Of a DNA stretch of 64,000 bases, positions 62,905-64,000 are shown one piece after another. A program made the position numbers and the translations under genes. The notes under the pieces were generated by a model. It was not told the DNA's origin. It searched no databases and worked only from the letters and a program-made list of their open reading frames with translations. The DNA comes from Spiribacter vilamensis (lineage in GTDB: Bacteria > Pseudomonadota > Gammaproteobacteria > Nitrococcales > Nitrococcaceae): NCBI RefSeq assembly GCF_004217415.1, contig NZ_SHLI01000001.1:1958501-2022500 (forward strand). Reading direction: 5' to 3'. Numbering within the stretch: the stretch's first letter is position 1; each line of letters opens with the position of its first letter.

Positions 62905-64000
62905 CTATTCGCCGGCCTGGGCAACGCGGGTCGGGCTTATTCCGTCGAGACGGGCAAGCAGGTCGGATGTCTCGCGTTCGAAATCATCGCGGTATTGCTC
63001 GGCGATCGGCTCCGCCTCGGGCAGATCGACGGTACGCGGGTTCCGATGTGTGCCATCGACCCGGAATTCGTAGTGCAGGTGTGGGCCGGTGGAAACGCCG
63101 GTGCTGCCGACATAGCCGATGATCTCGCCCTGTTGAACACGGTCGCCCACGGAATGGCCGTTGGCGAATCCGCGCATGTGTCCGTAGAGCGTCGTGTATC
63201 GCGTGCCATGCTTGAGGACGACCGTGTTGCCATAGCCGCCCTTGCGTCCCCGTTCGATGATCTTTCCATCGCCGGCCGCCTTGATCGGCGTGCCGGGGGG
63301 GGCGGCGTAGTCCGTTCCCCGGTGCGGGCGTTTGGTGCCGTAGACCGGGTGGACCCGGTCAGGGTTGAAGTCCGAGCTCACGCGCGTGAAGTCGGTGGGA
63401 GTGCGCAGGAAGGCCTTGCGCATGCTGCGCCCGTCGGGCGTGTAGTAGTTGCTCTCGCCCGCCGGTGTTTCGTAGCGTAGCGCCCGGAAGCGCTCGCCCC
63501 GGTTGACGAACTCGGCGGCAAGGATGTCGCCGTTGCGTACCTTCTGGCCGTCCCGATGCAGGGTTTCGTAGATGACCACGAAGGAGTCGTTGTTTCGCAG
63601 GTCCAGTGCGAAATCAATGTCCCAGCCGAAAATACCCGCCAGCTCCATGATCAGGGCGTCGCTAAGGCCCGCTTCGATGCCGGCATTGTAGAGCGAGCTC
63701 TCGATCCGGCCCTCGGCCTGCGCGTTGCGGCGCTCGAGCTCGACGGTTTTGACAAAGGGCTTCCAGTCGCCGTCCGCGTCGCGGCGCAGATGCAGGGTGC
63801 GGCTCGGGCTCATTGCATAGCGCAGTCCCAGTAGACGATTGTCCGCGCTTTTCTGCAGATAGACCTCGTCCCCCGGAAACACGCGGGTCAGCTGACCGGC
63901 CGGGTCGCCCGCGTTGACTACGTCGTAGACGTCGCGGGCACTCAGGCCGGCGCGTTTGAAAACCGTTGCCAGGTTGTCCCCGCTACGAACGGTCTGGACC
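62905..64000 (-). CDS. M23-family murein endopeptidase (MepM-like), N-terminus outside the window
   Basis: The frame is open from the window edge to the stop at 62905, about 365 residues, so the start lies beyond 64000. It begins in a LysM/OapA-like domain (VRSGDNLATVFKRAGLSARDVY), passes a linker domain, and ends in the peptidase domain with HRGTDYAAPPGTPI (H-x3-D), LYGHMRGFA and GPHLHYEFRVDG (HxH zinc ligands). It should cut cross-links in murein during growth. It is followed 10 bp later by anmK. An internal GTG at 63882 is not the real start. Confidence 0.93.
   Translation of the reverse strand, partial: VQTVRSGDNLATVFKRAGLSARDVYDVVNAGDPAGQLTRVFPGDEVYLQKSADNRLLGLRYAMSPSRTLHLRRDADGDWKPFVKTVELERRNAQAEGRIESSLYNAGIEAGLSDALIMELAGIFGWDIDFALDLRNNDSFVVIYETLHRDGQKVRNGDILAAEFVNRGERFRALRYETPAGESNYYTPDGRSMRKAFLRTPTDFTRVSSDFNPDRVHPVYGTKRPHRGTDYAAPPGTPIKAAGDGKIIERGRKGGYGNTVVLKHGTRYTTLYGHMRGFANGHSVGDRVQQGEIIGYVGSTGVSTGPHLHYEFRVDGTHRNPRTVDLPEAEPIAEQYRDDFERETSDLLARLDGISPTRVAQAGE

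Overview
The window is 64 kb of GC-rich, tightly packed bacterial chromosome. The gene set points to a halophilic or halotolerant gammaproteobacterium. Evidence for this: rppH-ptsP, prmA-fis-purH-purD, rubredoxin-thiE-hemL, erpA, mpl, a bet (choline to betaine) locus, a trehalose operon and a PPi-type phosphofructokinase. Short spacers and many gene overlaps suggest a streamlined genome such as those of Ectothiorhodospiraceae (Spiribacter-like). That placement is inference from gene content. I see no rRNA, tRNA, CRISPR array, insertion sequence, prophage or attachment site, and no gene-free stretch longer than about 160 bp.

Layout. 1-4.2 kb: end of an RND efflux adaptor, its permease and an overlapping GST-fold gene. 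4.2-7.2 kb: azlCD amino-acid exporter, a LysR regulator, tspO and gloA. 7.2-17.3 kb: a complete glycerol module (glpK divergent from glpR-glpD-glpSTPQUV) closed by the only clear intrinsic terminator in the window. 17.4-22.9 kb: copper ATPase copA with a CsoR-type regulator, then a Pat-type acyl-CoA synthetase/acetyltransferase. 23-27.8 kb: betIBA divergent from an orphan choline-binding protein, around a BetI operator. 27.8-33.4 kb: a leftward run of lipoprotein, otsB, GH15 hydrolase, otsA and dinB. 33.5-44 kb: MOSC protein, FAD oxidase, outer-membrane protein, polysaccharide deacetylase, cpdA, rubredoxin-thiE-hemL, a DedA/PAP2/LssY fusion and mpl. 44-51 kb: pfp, ppa, corrinoid adenosyltransferase, prmA, fis, purH, purD, MAPEG. 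51-64 kb: hemN, a PCu(A)C chaperone, a HAD phosphatase, rppH-ptsP, tlpA-hemJ-irr, a ClC channel, argC, erpA, anmK and a truncated M23 endopeptidase.

How the parts work together. The glp module should import glycerol by ABC transport, phosphorylate it (GlpK) and oxidise it at the membrane (GlpD). Glycerol is a plausible carbon source in brines, where algae release it. Bet and Ots supply two compatible solutes. hemL, hemN, hemJ and irr place three steps of heme synthesis and an iron/heme regulator within about 20 kb. copA, csoR and the PCu(A)C chaperone handle copper.

I found no clear new multi-gene system. The most interesting observations are: complementary degeneration of the two glycerol-ABC ATPases, which predicts one working and one dead ATP site; a copA promoter with MerR-type geometry beside a CsoR regulator with Cys-His-His ligands; tandem repeats upstream of irr; a class II FNR-type site placed at -41.5 for hemN; a ClC protein with valine at the proton-glutamate position; two candidate leaderless genes with the same promoter-to-ATG distance; and a 10-codon reading frame coupled to erpA.
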